A stretch of 64,000 bases of DNA from Pseudomonadota bacterium (lineage in GTDB: Bacteria > Pseudomonadota > Gammaproteobacteria > Burkholderiales > Burkholderiaceae_B). Every line of letters begins with the position of its first letter. Position 1 is the first letter of the stretch. The position numbers and the translations under genes are program-made. Under the pieces are notes generated by a model that ran no database searches, was not told where the DNA came from, and worked only from the letters and a program-made list of their open reading frames with translations. Positions 33,132-42,032 of this stretch are shown piece by piece. The stretch lies in NCBI GenBank assembly GCA_023387815.1, contig JAEWHK010000077.1, forward strand, positions 7,504-71,503, written 5' to 3'.

Positions 33132-33761
33132 TTATTTTCCCGCCTGATGCACCAGAGAGAGCAGACCGGCAGCCAGCGTGAACATCCCTGCAAAACTACG
33201 ATTGAGGATTTTCTGCTGTCGTGCCGAACGCAGGAGCCGCAGAATTTTGGCCGCAAGCCAGGTATATCCGGTCATCACAATCACATCTACCGTGGTCATG
33301 GTTGCACTCATGGTAAGGTACTGCTGAACCAAAGGCTGCTTTGGATCGATAAACTGAGGTAATACGGCCAGCAGAAAGACGATGGCCTTGGGGTTGCTCA
33401 TATTGATCAGAAAACCACGCAATACCAGCCGACGTGCCGAAATTTTTGCGACGCCGGACTCAAGCTGAATCAGTTGTACAGGAGCGCGCCATTGTTGCCA
33501 TGCCAGATACAACAAATAACAGACACCGAACCACTTGATTAGAGAAAAGGCCCAGCTGGTGGAGGTTAGCAACACACCCAGACCCGCGGCAACAATACCT
33601 ATCTGAACGACAAGTGCAATCTGCAGACCCAGTATGTTCCACAATCCCTGACGCACGCCATGATTGAGTCCCGTGGACATGGACGCGATGGCTCCGGCGC
33701 CTGGCGAAAGACTGATAATCCAGCAGGCGACAAAAAACGCCGACCACATTTGCAATGACAT
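33132..33761 (-). CDS. LysE/RhtB-family exporter
   Basis: The 209-residue protein has about six hydrophobic segments with the family start WIISLSPGAGAIASMSTGLNHGVRQG and the central RGFLINMSNPKAIVFLLAVLPQFI. Such carriers export amino acids (homoserine, threonine, lysine, leucine) or their analogues through the inner membrane. The gene is single; 324 bp separate it from the divergent ABC operon. Substrate unknown. Confidence 0.92.
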   Translation of the reverse strand: MSLQMWSAFFVACWIISLSPGAGAIASMSTGLNHGVRQGLWNILGLQIALVVQIGIVAAGLGVLLTSTSWAFSLIKWFGVCYLLYLAWQQWRAPVQLIQLESGVAKISARRLVLRGFLINMSNPKAIVFLLAVLPQFIDPKQPLVQQYLTMSATMTTVDVIVMTGYTWLAAKILRLLRSARQQKILNRSFAGMFTLAAGLLSLVHQAGK

Positions 33762-34086
33762 ACAAAGAGACCTTTAAAAGCCGCAAAAAATAGCCCAAAT
33801 ATGACAACGGCAGGAAATATCGCAGTTGTCATATTGAAGGATGAAGGGAGAAAGCCTGAGGGAAAAACGCGGGTTGCTTCCCGCCTATTCTGAATTGACG
33901 GGAATAACGGACTGCTTCGCGCAGGATCTGAAAAATAATTATAGGCCAATCCCTTGAGCGCAACAGGATGAACCACGCTCAATTCCTGAAAAAATTGACA
34001 CGGTTCTATGACAAAAGTCATTAAATTTGCGGTAACTAAATTACACTTAGGATTACACGAAAAATTGAGGAATATCAGGAGAATTC
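33762..34086. other. 325-bp divergent gap, LysE gene / ABC operon
   Basis: A perfect -35 hexamer TTGACA lies at 33995-34000, with only imperfect -10 candidates (CATTAA near 34019). AGGAGAATTC before 34087 is the ribosome site of the substrate-binding protein gene. Nothing else is seen. Confidence 0.4.
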
Positions 34087-35310
34087 ATGAGTAAGGGTAC
34101 AGGAAAGCGCTTGCTGGCTATTGCCACGAGCCTGATGGCGGGTCTGACATTCGGTGCTGCGGCCACCGCGCAGGACAGCGAAGAGATTCGCATCGGAGAA
34201 ATCAACAGCTACAAAATATTTCCTGCCTTTCTGGATCCCTATAAAAACGGAATGGCATTGGCTGCTGAACAGGCGAATGAAAACGGCGGCATCAATGGCC
34301 GCAAGTTGAAAATTATTATTCGCGACGACGCCGGCAATCAGGGTAATGCGATTAAGGAAGCACAGGCGCTGGTGAGCCGCGATAAAGTTCACGCACTTAC
34401 CGGAGGATTCCTTTCAAATATCGGACTGGCGCTGGCCGATTTTGCTTCGCATAAAAAGGTGTTCTACCTTGCCAGCGAACCTTTGACAGACAAACTGGTC
34501 TGGGCGGATGGCAATGACTATACGTACCGTCTCCGCACCTCGACCTACATGCAGGTGGCCATGCTGGTGCCTGAGGCTGTCAAACTGAATAAAAAACGCT
34601 GGGCACTGGTCTATCCCAACTATGAGTACGGTCAGTCTGCCGTCGACACGTTCAAAACACTGATGAAGCAGGCACAGCCTGATGTGGAATTCGTGGCAAG
34701 TCAGGCGACGCCTTTGAACAAAGTGGATGCCGGCAGCGTGGTTCAGGCATTGGGCGATGCCAAACCCGATGCGATTTTCAATGCACTCTTTGGTCCGGAT
34801 ATCACCAAATTTGTTCGTGCCGGCACAACCCGCAAGCTGTTTGAGAATACCCCGGTAGTCAGTCTGCTGACGGGCGAACCGGAATACCTGGATACGCTGG
34901 GGGCTGATACACCCAAGGGCTGGATTGTGACGGGTTACCCCTGGCAGTTTATCGACACCCCCGAACACAAAGCGTTTCTGGACGCTTATCAGAAACGTTT
35001 CAATGATTATCCTCGTCTGGGATCCATTATCGGTTACATGGCCATCAAATCACTGGCCGAAGGTTTCCGCAAGGCTGGCACGACAGACACAGAGGCGCTG
35101 GTCAAAGCCTTCTCCGGATTGCAGCTGACTTCGCCTTTCGGTGAAATAACCTATCGGCCGCAGGATCATCAGTCAACTTTGGGCGCCTATGTCGGCAAAC
35201 TCGACATCAAGGATAACAAAGGCATCATGACGGATATCAAATACGTTGATGGAGCCGGCGTACAGCCTGACGATGCACAGGTCAGCAAGATGCGTCCCGC
35301 CAAAAAGTAA
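34087..35310 (+). CDS. ABC transporter substrate-binding protein, branched-chain amino acid type
   Basis: The 407-residue protein has a signal peptide ending in AATA (about residue 27) and a Peripla_BP_6 (LivJ-like) fold: GEINSYKIFPAFLDPYKNGMALAAEQANENGGINGRKL, then NQGNAIKEAQALVSRDKVHALTGG. It binds its ligand in the periplasm for the permease encoded next. Proteins of this type carry branched-chain amino acids, amides, urea or aromatic acids. It is the first gene of a four-gene operon with a fused permease and two ATPases, so the transporter is complete. Confidence 0.92.
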   Translation: MSKGTGKRLLAIATSLMAGLTFGAAATAQDSEEIRIGEINSYKIFPAFLDPYKNGMALAAEQANENGGINGRKLKIIIRDDAGNQGNAIKEAQALVSRDKVHALTGGFLSNIGLALADFASHKKVFYLASEPLTDKLVWADGNDYTYRLRTSTYMQVAMLVPEAVKLNKKRWALVYPNYEYGQSAVDTFKTLMKQAQPDVEFVASQATPLNKVDAGSVVQALGDAKPDAIFNALFGPDITKFVRAGTTRKLFENTPVVSLLTGEPEYLDTLGADTPKGWIVTGYPWQFIDTPEHKAFLDAYQKRFNDYPRLGSIIGYMAIKSLAEGFRKAGTTDTEALVKAFSGLQLTSPFGEITYRPQDHQSTLGAYVGKLDIKDNKGIMTDIKYVDGAGVQPDDAQVSKMRPAKK

Positions 35311-35414
35311 AGAGCAGAGCTGTTCATGTTGCGTTTCTCATTCCTTTTTCCGGCCACCCGATCGAGTCCGGACCGGGTAACTGCCCAAGGATTTGACGTG
35401 AATAAAGGTAGTCC

Positions 35415-37340
35415 ATGGAGTTGACCGGTTTTGCCGTGCAGTTTCTAAACGGGCTCGCAGGGACCTCTTCGCTGTTCATGGTCGCCTGTGGACTCTCCCT
35501 GATTTTTGGGGTTAGCCGTATTGTCAATTTTGCGCATGGCTCACTGTACATGTTTGGCCTCTATGTTGCCTACAGTCTGGTCATGCGACATCTGCCCGAG
35601 GGTGCCTTCGGTTTCTGGGGCGGTATATTGCTTGCTGCTCTGCTTGTCGGCGTACTTGGCGCCGCAATTGAGCTGGTTATTCTCAGAAGAATCTACCAGG
35701 CGCCGGAGTTATTCCAGTTGCTCGCCACGTTCGCACTCGTCCTGATCCTGAGCGATCTTGCCTTATGGCTTTGGGGACCCGAAGATCTTCTGGGGCGACA
35801 GGCGCCTGGACTTGCCGGCGCTGTAACCTTATTCGGCAGACAGTTTCCAACCTACAATCTGCTGCTGATTTTTGTCGGCCCTGTTGTGCTCGGACTGCTT
35901 TGGCTTTTGCTGAACCGGACGCGCTGGGGAACACTGATACGGGCAGCAACGCAGGATCGGCAAATGCTGGATGCGCTGGGCGTCAATCAACGCTGGCTAT
36001 TTACCGGTGTCTTTGCGCTGGGGGCCTTTCTGGCTGGCCTGGGCGGTGCCCTTCAACTTCCTATTGAGCCAGCCAATCTGAATCTGGATCTGCTGACGAT
36101 TGGCGATGCATTCGCTGTGGTTGTCATCGGAGGTATGGGGTCCATCCCCGGCGCTTTCGTTGCGGCTTTTATCATCGCACAGGTCAAGGCGCTCTGTGTC
36201 GGCCTGGGCACCGTTCATCTTGCAGGCATGGACATCGCCTTTCCGCAGCTGACACTGGTTATTGAGTTTCTGATTATGGCGGTTGTGCTGGTGTTCAGGC
36301 CCTGGGGTCTGTTCGGAACACAGACCGGTACACCCCGGGTTGTGGGCATGCACGAAGCGCCCTACCGCCCTGCCGGTTCGATTCTGAAAACTATCGGGAT
36401 CGTGCTGCTTGCCCTGCTCCTTTGCGTACCGTTAATGGGGGACGCCTACCCCTATCTGCCGGTTCTAATTCAGGATATCCTGATCGCCATTCTTTTTGCT
36501 GCCAGTCTTCATTTCATTATGGGCCCTGGCGGAATGCACTCTTTCGGCCACGCGGCCTACTATGGCATCGGCGCCTATGCCGCTGCCCTATTATTGCAGC
36601 GCTATGCCTTGCCGATGGGCGCGTCCGTTGTCCTCGCGCCCTTTGTGGCAGCGATAGCTGCACTCATTTACGGATGGTTTTGTGTTCGTCTGTCGGGGAT
36701 CTATCTGGCGATGCTGACCCTTGCCTTTGCGCAGATTACCTGGTCAGTTGCATACCAATGGAATGACTATACCGGTGGCTCCAACGGACTGATTGGCATC
36801 TGGCCATCCGGCTGGCTGGAAGATCCAAACCATTTCTATTATTTTACGCTGGCCATCGTGGTCGCTGGTGTACTGGCACTGCGCTGGCTGCTGTTTTCTC
36901 CACTTGGGTACGCGCTTCGTGCGAGCCGAGACTCGGTGCAACGCGCCGATGCTATCGGCATTGACGGGAAGCGTATTCAATGGACTTCATTTGTGATTGC
37001 CGGCTTCTTTGCGGGACTGGCCGGAGCGCTCTTTGTGTTTTCCAAAGGCAGCATATCGCCTGAAGAACTCTATGTCAGCAAATCCATTGATGGTCTGGTG
37101 ATGGTATTGCTTGGAGGCATCCATTCCATCACCGGTCCCGTGACGGGCGCTGCATTCTATGTTGTCCTGCATGATTATATTACCGGCATCACCGAATACT
37201 GGAAAGGCCTTTTCGGTCTCATTATTCTGCTGCTGGTTCTGCTGTTCCCGCAGGGTCTGGCAGCCATGGGCAGCCGCCTGCGGCGCTGGCTTTCCAGGCC
37301 CCGGCATCAGGCATCGGGTTCGGGAGTGAGTCGCTTATGA
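35415..37340 (+). CDS. Fused LivH-LivM-type ABC permease
   Basis: The 641-residue protein joins two BPD_transp_2 permeases that are normally separate. The N-terminal half (about 1-290) is LivH-like with FAVQFLNGLAGTSSLFMVACGLSLIFGVSRIVNFAHGS; the C-terminal half (about 320-625) is LivM-like with MGPGGMHSFGHAAYYGIGAYAAALL and GRALRASRD-type coupling sequence (GYALRASRDSVQRADAIGI). Both halves have EAA-type loops for the two ATPases. The reading frame is continuous with no sign of frameshift. The stop overlaps the next start (ATGA). Confidence 0.92.
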   Translation: MELTGFAVQFLNGLAGTSSLFMVACGLSLIFGVSRIVNFAHGSLYMFGLYVAYSLVMRHLPEGAFGFWGGILLAALLVGVLGAAIELVILRRIYQAPELFQLLATFALVLILSDLALWLWGPEDLLGRQAPGLAGAVTLFGRQFPTYNLLLIFVGPVVLGLLWLLLNRTRWGTLIRAATQDRQMLDALGVNQRWLFTGVFALGAFLAGLGGALQLPIEPANLNLDLLTIGDAFAVVVIGGMGSIPGAFVAAFIIAQVKALCVGLGTVHLAGMDIAFPQLTLVIEFLIMAVVLVFRPWGLFGTQTGTPRVVGMHEAPYRPAGSILKTIGIVLLALLLCVPLMGDAYPYLPVLIQDILIAILFAASLHFIMGPGGMHSFGHAAYYGIGAYAAALLLQRYALPMGASVVLAPFVAAIAALIYGWFCVRLSGIYLAMLTLAFAQITWSVAYQWNDYTGGSNGLIGIWPSGWLEDPNHFYYFTLAIVVAGVLALRWLLFSPLGYALRASRDSVQRADAIGIDGKRIQWTSFVIAGFFAGLAGALFVFSKGSISPEELYVSKSIDGLVMVLLGGIHSITGPVTGAAFYVVLHDYITGITEYWKGLFGLIILLLVLLFPQGLAAMGSRLRRWLSRPRHQASGSGVSRL

Positions 37341-38206
37341 GCCTGCTGGACGTCCGCCATCTGACCCGCAAGTACGGAGACTTCATTGCCGTCGATGACA
37401 TCAGCTTCACGCTGCAAGCAGGCGAATTGCTGGCCATCATCGGACCCAACGGCGCAGGCAAATCAACCACGTTCAATATGGTGGGTGGTCAGCTTCCGGT
37501 CACAAGTGGCACCATATCTCTCGATGGCAAACCTATCGCCAATCAATCAGCGCAGCGGATATGGAAACAGGGTGTGGGTCGAACCTTTCAGATTGCCGCG
37601 ACCTTCAATTCCTTTACCGTGGTTCAGAACATTCAGAATGCGCTGATCTCGTATCATGGTCAGACGTTTTCCCTGTGGCGAACCGCCGACAGGCTTTATC
37701 TGGAAGAAGCTCTGGCGCTGCTTGATCAGGTCGGCATGCGCAGTCAGGCGGACAGACATTGTTCCGAACTTGCCTACGGTGATATTAAGCGGGTAGAGCT
37801 GGCCATGGCACTGGCCAGCGAACCTCGCCTTTTGCTGATGGACGAGCCGACTGCCGGCATGGCACCCGGAGAACGCCATGAGCTGATGTTGCTGACCCGT
37901 GAGATTGCGCGCGCGCGCAATACCGGCGTCCTGTTCACGGAACATAGCATGGATGTTGTTTTCGGTTTTGCTGACAGAATACTTGTTCTGGCCCGAGGAA
38001 AACAGGTGGCCGAAGGCAAGCCCGACGACATCCGGAATGATCCCCGGGTGCAGGAGGTGTATTTCGGCGCCAGTATGATTCCCTCTTCCGTCCCGCGGTC
38101 AGGTATCGAATCAGTACCGGTTCAGGCCGATATTGCCAAACACCAGCAATCAGGTACTGGTCCGCAATCGCTTCAAGCCGTCAATGACAAGGGAGAACAA
38201 TCGTGA
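37337..38206 (+). CDS. ABC transporter ATPase, LivG type
   Basis: The 289-residue protein has Walker A GPNGAGKST, a signature-like LAYGDIKRVELAMAL (in LivG-type proteins the usual LSGGQ is altered) and Walker B LLLMDEPTAGM with the catalytic Glu, then the H-loop FTEHSMDVVF. The end carries a Ser/Gln-rich tail of about 35 residues beyond the usual length. It powers the permease together with the LivF-type partner. Four-base overlaps on both sides indicate translational coupling. Confidence 0.94.
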   Translation: MSLLDVRHLTRKYGDFIAVDDISFTLQAGELLAIIGPNGAGKSTTFNMVGGQLPVTSGTISLDGKPIANQSAQRIWKQGVGRTFQIAATFNSFTVVQNIQNALISYHGQTFSLWRTADRLYLEEALALLDQVGMRSQADRHCSELAYGDIKRVELAMALASEPRLLLMDEPTAGMAPGERHELMLLTREIARARNTGVLFTEHSMDVVFGFADRILVLARGKQVAEGKPDDIRNDPRVQEVYFGASMIPSSVPRSGIESVPVQADIAKHQQSGTGPQSLQAVNDKGEQS

Positions 38207-38985
38207 CGACGCTGACTCCTCTTGAATCCGCTAGCGTGCCCGATACAAACGAAGGCCCGTCAACCGAGGTGTTGCTACGCGTCAGCAATCTGAATGCCTG
38301 GTATGGATCTGCACAAATCCTTTATGACATTGATCTGACTGTGGGCAAAGGCGAGGTGGTGGCGCTTATGGGTCGCAACGGCGCCGGCAAATCGACGACC
38401 ATTGAAAGTATCATGGGGATGATCAGACACCAGGGTTCCATCGAATTCATGGGGCAGCAGATCAGTCAGAATAAACCGTATCAGATTGCGCGTGCCGGTA
38501 TCGGTTTCGTGCCCGAAGAACGACGCATTTTTGCTGATCTGACGGTCATGGAAAATCTGGATACCGGCAGACAGCCGGAAAGACAGTGGCCGGACGGACA
38601 ACCCGTTTCGGCATGGACACCCGAAGCAATATTTGCCCTCTTCCCGAATCTTCAGTCCATGAAGTCGCGCCGCGGCGGACAAATGAGCGGGGGCGAACAA
38701 CAGATGCTTGCGGTCGCCCGTACCCTGATGGGCAACCCATACCTGCTCCTTCTGGACGAACCTTCTGAGGGTGTCGCCCCGATTATCGTCGAGCAAATGG
38801 CCGAAATGGTGCTCTCGCTGAAACAACAGGGTGTGAGCATTCTGCTTTCCGAGCAGAATATGGAGTTTGCCCGACGGGTCAGCGACCGGGTATACGTGCT
38901 GGAGAAAGGCCAAATCAAATTTCACGGCAGCATGGCTACGCTTGCAGAAAATCCGGATTTTGCAAAGGCGTATCTGACACTTTGA
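38203..38985 (+). CDS. ABC transporter ATPase, LivF type
   Basis: The 260-residue protein starts at GTG (38203). It has Walker A MGRNGAGKST, MSGGEQQMLAVARTL as the signature, Walker B LLLLDEPSEGV and the H-loop LSEQNMEFARR, and VPEERRIFADLTVMENL typical of LivF. It carries an N-terminal extension of about 25 residues. It is the second ATPase of the complete high-affinity uptake system. Confidence 0.94.
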   Translation: MTTLTPLESASVPDTNEGPSTEVLLRVSNLNAWYGSAQILYDIDLTVGKGEVVALMGRNGAGKSTTIESIMGMIRHQGSIEFMGQQISQNKPYQIARAGIGFVPEERRIFADLTVMENLDTGRQPERQWPDGQPVSAWTPEAIFALFPNLQSMKSRRGGQMSGGEQQMLAVARTLMGNPYLLLLDEPSEGVAPIIVEQMAEMVLSLKQQGVSILLSEQNMEFARRVSDRVYVLEKGQIKFHGSMATLAENPDFAKAYLTL

Positions 38986-39040
38986 TCGAAGATCCGTGCT
39001 GTTTTGCGTCGGCTCAGAAACGGGCCTGAACGCCCGCCTA

Positions 39041-39049
39041 TGCTATAAT
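39041..39049 (+). promoter_or_regulatory. Extended -10 promoter of fnr
   Basis: TGC followed by a perfect TATAAT (39044-39049) lies 34 bp before the fnr ATG. The -35 is poor. fnr thus probably has its own promoter apart from the ABC operon. Confidence 0.5.
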
Positions 39050-39082
39050 TGGAGACAAGAAATACAAGGTCACGGCAAGTCA

Positions 39083-39847
39083 ATGCTCAAACACCAGCTT
39101 CTTACCAAAGACTCTATCCACTGCAACACCTGTGTGCTGGGGCACATCTGTGTTCCGCAAGGCCTCAACGCGCAGGATGCAGCACGGCTTAATGAACTCG
39201 TCAAGGAACGTATTCGCGTTCCCAAGGGTACACTGTTTTTCAAGGCAGGCGACAAACTCACGGCCTTATATAGCGTTCGCTCCGGATCCATGAAACTGCA
39301 GCTGGAAAATGAATCCGGCCATATGCAGATTACCGGTTTTGTATTTGCCGGCGAAATTATTGGCCTGGATGCGCTGGCAGAGAATCAGCACCTGTCCAAT
39401 GCCATTGCCATGGAAGATACCGAAGTCTGTGTCATCCGCATGACTGATCTCACCTATCTGTCCAAGGAAATTCCTGCCCTGGCCTATCGCATTACGCGTC
39501 TCATGAGTCAGGAGATATCGCGATCGCACAATATGGCCTTGTCCCTGGGCGCGATGCGATCGGAACAGCGACTGGCTGCCTTTCTGATCAACCTGTCGCA
39601 GCGTTTCACCTGTCTGGGATATTCAGGCAGCGAATATGTGCTTCGCATGAGCCGCGAAGAAATCGGTAATTACCTGGGCCTGACGCTGGAGACGGTAAGC
39701 CGTTTACTCTCGCGTTTTGCCAAGGAAGGACTGATCCGGATTCAGCAGCGCGAAGTGCGTATACTGGATTTCAACGGGCTGCAATCGCTGATACAGAACG
39801 ATAATGTACACCGGATTGAAGTGCACAGGGCGGCAGCCAACGGATAG
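39083..39847 (+). CDS. fnr: FNR-type oxygen-sensing transcriptional regulator
   Basis: The 254-residue protein is a CRP/FNR regulator. Three N-terminal cysteines (C14, C17, C23: CNTCVLGHIC, spacing C-x2-C-x5-C) and C116 (EVCVIRM) match the four [4Fe-4S] ligands of E. coli FNR. The cyclic-nucleotide-like domain runs to about 140 and the HTH contains EEIGNYLGLTLETVSRLLSRF, with the E-x-x-S-R recognition residues for TTGAT half-sites. The start at 39083 fits the family; a 29-residue extension to 38996 is rejected. It faces the cbb3 operon, both of whose promoters carry perfect FNR boxes. In Bordetella the equivalent gene is called btr. Confidence 0.93.
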   Translation: MLKHQLLTKDSIHCNTCVLGHICVPQGLNAQDAARLNELVKERIRVPKGTLFFKAGDKLTALYSVRSGSMKLQLENESGHMQITGFVFAGEIIGLDALAENQHLSNAIAMEDTEVCVIRMTDLTYLSKEIPALAYRITRLMSQEISRSHNMALSLGAMRSEQRLAAFLINLSQRFTCLGYSGSEYVLRMSREEIGNYLGLTLETVSRLLSRFAKEGLIRIQQREVRILDFNGLQSLIQNDNVHRIEVHRAAANG

Positions 39848-39864
39848 TTATTACCGGTTTCTGC

Positions 39865-39972
39865 ACTCATTTCATTGGCCATCCCAATGTCCATTCCAGT
39901 GGCTATCCTATTGCTTATCCGATTAGTCATCCTGGTAATCATCTCCTGGACTATCCGGTCAATCATCCAGTT
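39865..39972. repeat. Nine degenerate 12-nt tandem repeats
   Basis: Nine units of 12 nt run from 39865 to 39972. In each unit positions 4-6 are CAT or TAT, and the next three bases are pyrimidine-rich (TTC, CCC, TCC, CCT, CCG, CCT, CTC, CCG, CCA). The array lies between fnr and the last gene of the cbb3 operon and covers that gene's stop codon. On the minus strand one frame reads as a four-residue periodic peptide, probably by chance. Confidence 0.75.
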
Positions 39973-40213
39973 CCGAATGGCGTGCAAATAATGCGAGTTT
40001 GTCGCTGCTGTTTGCCATGAAAAAGCTCAGGGTGCTGGAAAACGCCGCCATCAGCCAGAAGAGAAAAAAACCCGCTGCATACGCCAGTTCACTGGATATT
40101 CGAATGTATCCAAACAGCGGAATATCTTTGGGATCAATCAGCGCAAATACCACGCCACTGGCAAAACCGGCAGCAAGAAAGGATGGCCATAAAATCCACA
40201 TCAGGGTTCGCAT
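39959..40213 (-). CDS. Small membrane protein at the end of the cbb3 operon
   Basis: The 84-residue protein has two hydrophobic segments (about 5-26 and 43-65) with a short polar loop (DPKDIPLFGYIRISSEL) and a charged C-terminus. The same kind of small protein follows fixH in Bordetella-type genomes. I do not know its function; position suggests a role in cytochrome oxidase assembly. It begins 2 bp after the FixH stop. Its last codons lie in the 12-nt repeat array, so its C-terminus may vary between strains. Confidence 0.7.
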   Translation of the reverse strand: MRTLMWILWPSFLAAGFASGVVFALIDPKDIPLFGYIRISSELAYAAGFFLFWLMAAFSSTLSFFMANSSDKLALFARHSELDD

Positions 40214-40215
40214 TT

Positions 40216-40500
40216 TCAGTCCCCCTTGGCAGTTGTGCTGGCCGATGATGCTCCAGAGAAATCAGATACTGCATTGCGAGCTGCCGGCACCGTAATGGAC
40301 GCTGCCGGATTCGCACTTTCATTGACAACCATCAGTCCGTGGCGGCGCGCGCCCAGGTTCACCTGCTGGTCGGGATTATCATAGAAAGCCAGAAAAATGG
40401 TGATGATGCACCCCACAATGGCCAGGAACGGGCCTGCCATCAGTATCCATGGCCAGGGCTCCCTGTACCATGGTCCGCTATCTTTTTCCAGCTTCTGCAT
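40216..40500 (-). CDS. Short FixH-family protein
   Basis: The 94-residue protein has the FixH start WYREPWPWILMAGPFLAIVGCIITIFLAFYD, one membrane helix, and the following region (QVNLGARRHGLMV) that replaces the VDDYYKQGL-type motif. FixH proteins are usually about 150-170 residues with a periplasmic domain of about 100; here only a 40-residue Ala/Ser-rich tail remains. FixH works with FixI/CcoI in copper delivery to cbb3 oxidase. CAGGAG precedes the ATG. It follows ccoG in the operon. Confidence 0.75.
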   Translation of the reverse strand: MQKLEKDSGPWYREPWPWILMAGPFLAIVGCIITIFLAFYDNPDQQVNLGARRHGLMVVNESANPAASITVPAARNAVSDFSGASSASTTAKGD

Positions 40501-40513
40501 GTTAGTCTCCTGT

Positions 40514-42007
40514 TCAATTAGGTACATAGAAAGTGGTTTCCTGATCTACAGACAGATCACCACCCGATTTATCGGTATTTTCAATATGCAGTGTCAGGGG
40601 ATGCAATCCCTGCCCTGCTCCTTCGGCGGGTACGCGTACCACCATGGGTACCCATTGATTTGAAAATGCTGGCACAGCAATCTGCCGGTCACTCTCTTCA
40701 CCTGCCAGAACAGTCACTTCCGGCAGATCTGAAGTGGCGCTCAGCGCGAATTTCTGATCACTTTCGGTCATATTGATCAACTGGATGCGATAGACATTCT
40801 CGATCAGTCCACCTGGAATTTCCCGACCCAGCGAGCCGCGATCCCGAACAATATCCACCCTTAGCGGCGTACGCAGAGACAGCGACACGATCAGTCCGAT
40901 AATGAAAATGCTCAGCAGCGTGATATAGATAAAAACGCGCGGTTTGAAAAGACGTTTTCTGGCCTGTTTGCCTGAGAGGCCGTCCAGCATCCCGCTTTCG
41001 GACGTGTACCGGATAAGGCCAGGCGCGTAATTCATTTTTTCCATCACCTGATTACAGGCATCGATACAGGCGCCACAGCCAATACACATATACTGCAGGC
41101 CGTCCCGGATATCGATGCCGGTGGGACAGACCTGCACACAGATAGTACAGTCTACGCAGTCCCCCAGACCCGCAGCGCTGGGAACCACTTTCTTGGATCG
41201 CCTGCCTCGTGGTTCACCGCGGATCTTGTCATAGGTCACCACAAACGTGTCTTTGTCCACCATGACACTCTGGAAGCGTGCATAGGGACACATGTATTTA
41301 CAGACCGACTCGCGCAGAAAACCCGCATTGCCCCAGGTGGCAAAGGAATAAAAAATCATCCAGAACCATTGCCAGAACGACAGTTCCAGATGAATGAGCT
41401 GCGAACCCAGTTCACGAATGGGTGAGAAATAGCCGATGAATGTAGAACCGGTCCACCAGGCAACCAGTAACCAGAGAAAATGTTTGCTCGCCTTGATGCG
41501 AAATTTACGGAAGCTCATGGGGGATTCGTCAAGACGAATCCGCTGTACACGATCACCTTCGACCTTGCGCTCCAGCCACATGAAGATTTCGGTATACACC
41601 GTTTGCGGACAGGCGTATCCACAGAACAGCCTACCCGCCAGCGCCGTAAACAAAAACAGCCCGTAAGCCGAAATGATCAGGATGATGGCAAGATAAAAAA
41701 CATCCTGAGGCCAGAGCACAATGCCGAAAATATAGAATTTGCGCTCCGTGAGGTCAAACAGTACCGCCTGTCGACCATTCCATTGCAGCCACGGCAGGCC
41801 GTAGAAGACAAGCTGGGTTGCAAGCACCAGAATAACCCGCCACCGGGCAAAGACTCCCGTGACAGAGCGCGGGTAGATCTTTGCACGGATTTCTTCGACC
41901 TGCATATTGCTGTCTTCAGCAGATGCAGCGGCGGCCGGTTTCAGTCTTGGAGGCTGCCAGGCAGGAACCTGTTCCTGACCGGCTTGCTCGGAGCGCGTTT
42001 CAGACAT
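40514..42007 (-). CDS. ccoG: Cytochrome c oxidase accessory protein CcoG (RdxA/FixG)
   Basis: The 497-residue membrane protein has about five hydrophobic segments, a polyferredoxin part and a C-terminal Ig-like domain. FCGYACPQTVYTEIF, DCVDCTICVQVCPTGIDIRDG and MCIGCGACIDACN hold the iron-sulfur cysteines. CcoG reduces copper(II) for the assembly of the CuB site of cbb3 oxidase. An ATG at 42007 is used; a TTG three codons earlier is possible. The gene lies 25 bp after ccoP in the ccoNOQPGH order. Confidence 0.94.
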   Translation of the reverse strand: MSETRSEQAGQEQVPAWQPPRLKPAAAASAEDSNMQVEEIRAKIYPRSVTGVFARWRVILVLATQLVFYGLPWLQWNGRQAVLFDLTERKFYIFGIVLWPQDVFYLAIILIISAYGLFLFTALAGRLFCGYACPQTVYTEIFMWLERKVEGDRVQRIRLDESPMSFRKFRIKASKHFLWLLVAWWTGSTFIGYFSPIRELGSQLIHLELSFWQWFWMIFYSFATWGNAGFLRESVCKYMCPYARFQSVMVDKDTFVVTYDKIRGEPRGRRSKKVVPSAAGLGDCVDCTICVQVCPTGIDIRDGLQYMCIGCGACIDACNQVMEKMNYAPGLIRYTSESGMLDGLSGKQARKRLFKPRVFIYITLLSIFIIGLIVSLSLRTPLRVDIVRDRGSLGREIPGGLIENVYRIQLINMTESDQKFALSATSDLPEVTVLAGEESDRQIAVPAFSNQWVPMVVRVPAEGAGQGLHPLTLHIENTDKSGGDLSVDQETTFYVPN

Positions 42008-42032
42008 AATGGACAATCGTTCTCAGTCAGGA

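Noticed and set aside
39742..39987. Minus-strand frame with a four-residue periodic peptide
   Set aside because: The period comes from the 12-nt DNA repeat; the frame overlaps fnr antisense and has no ribosome site.
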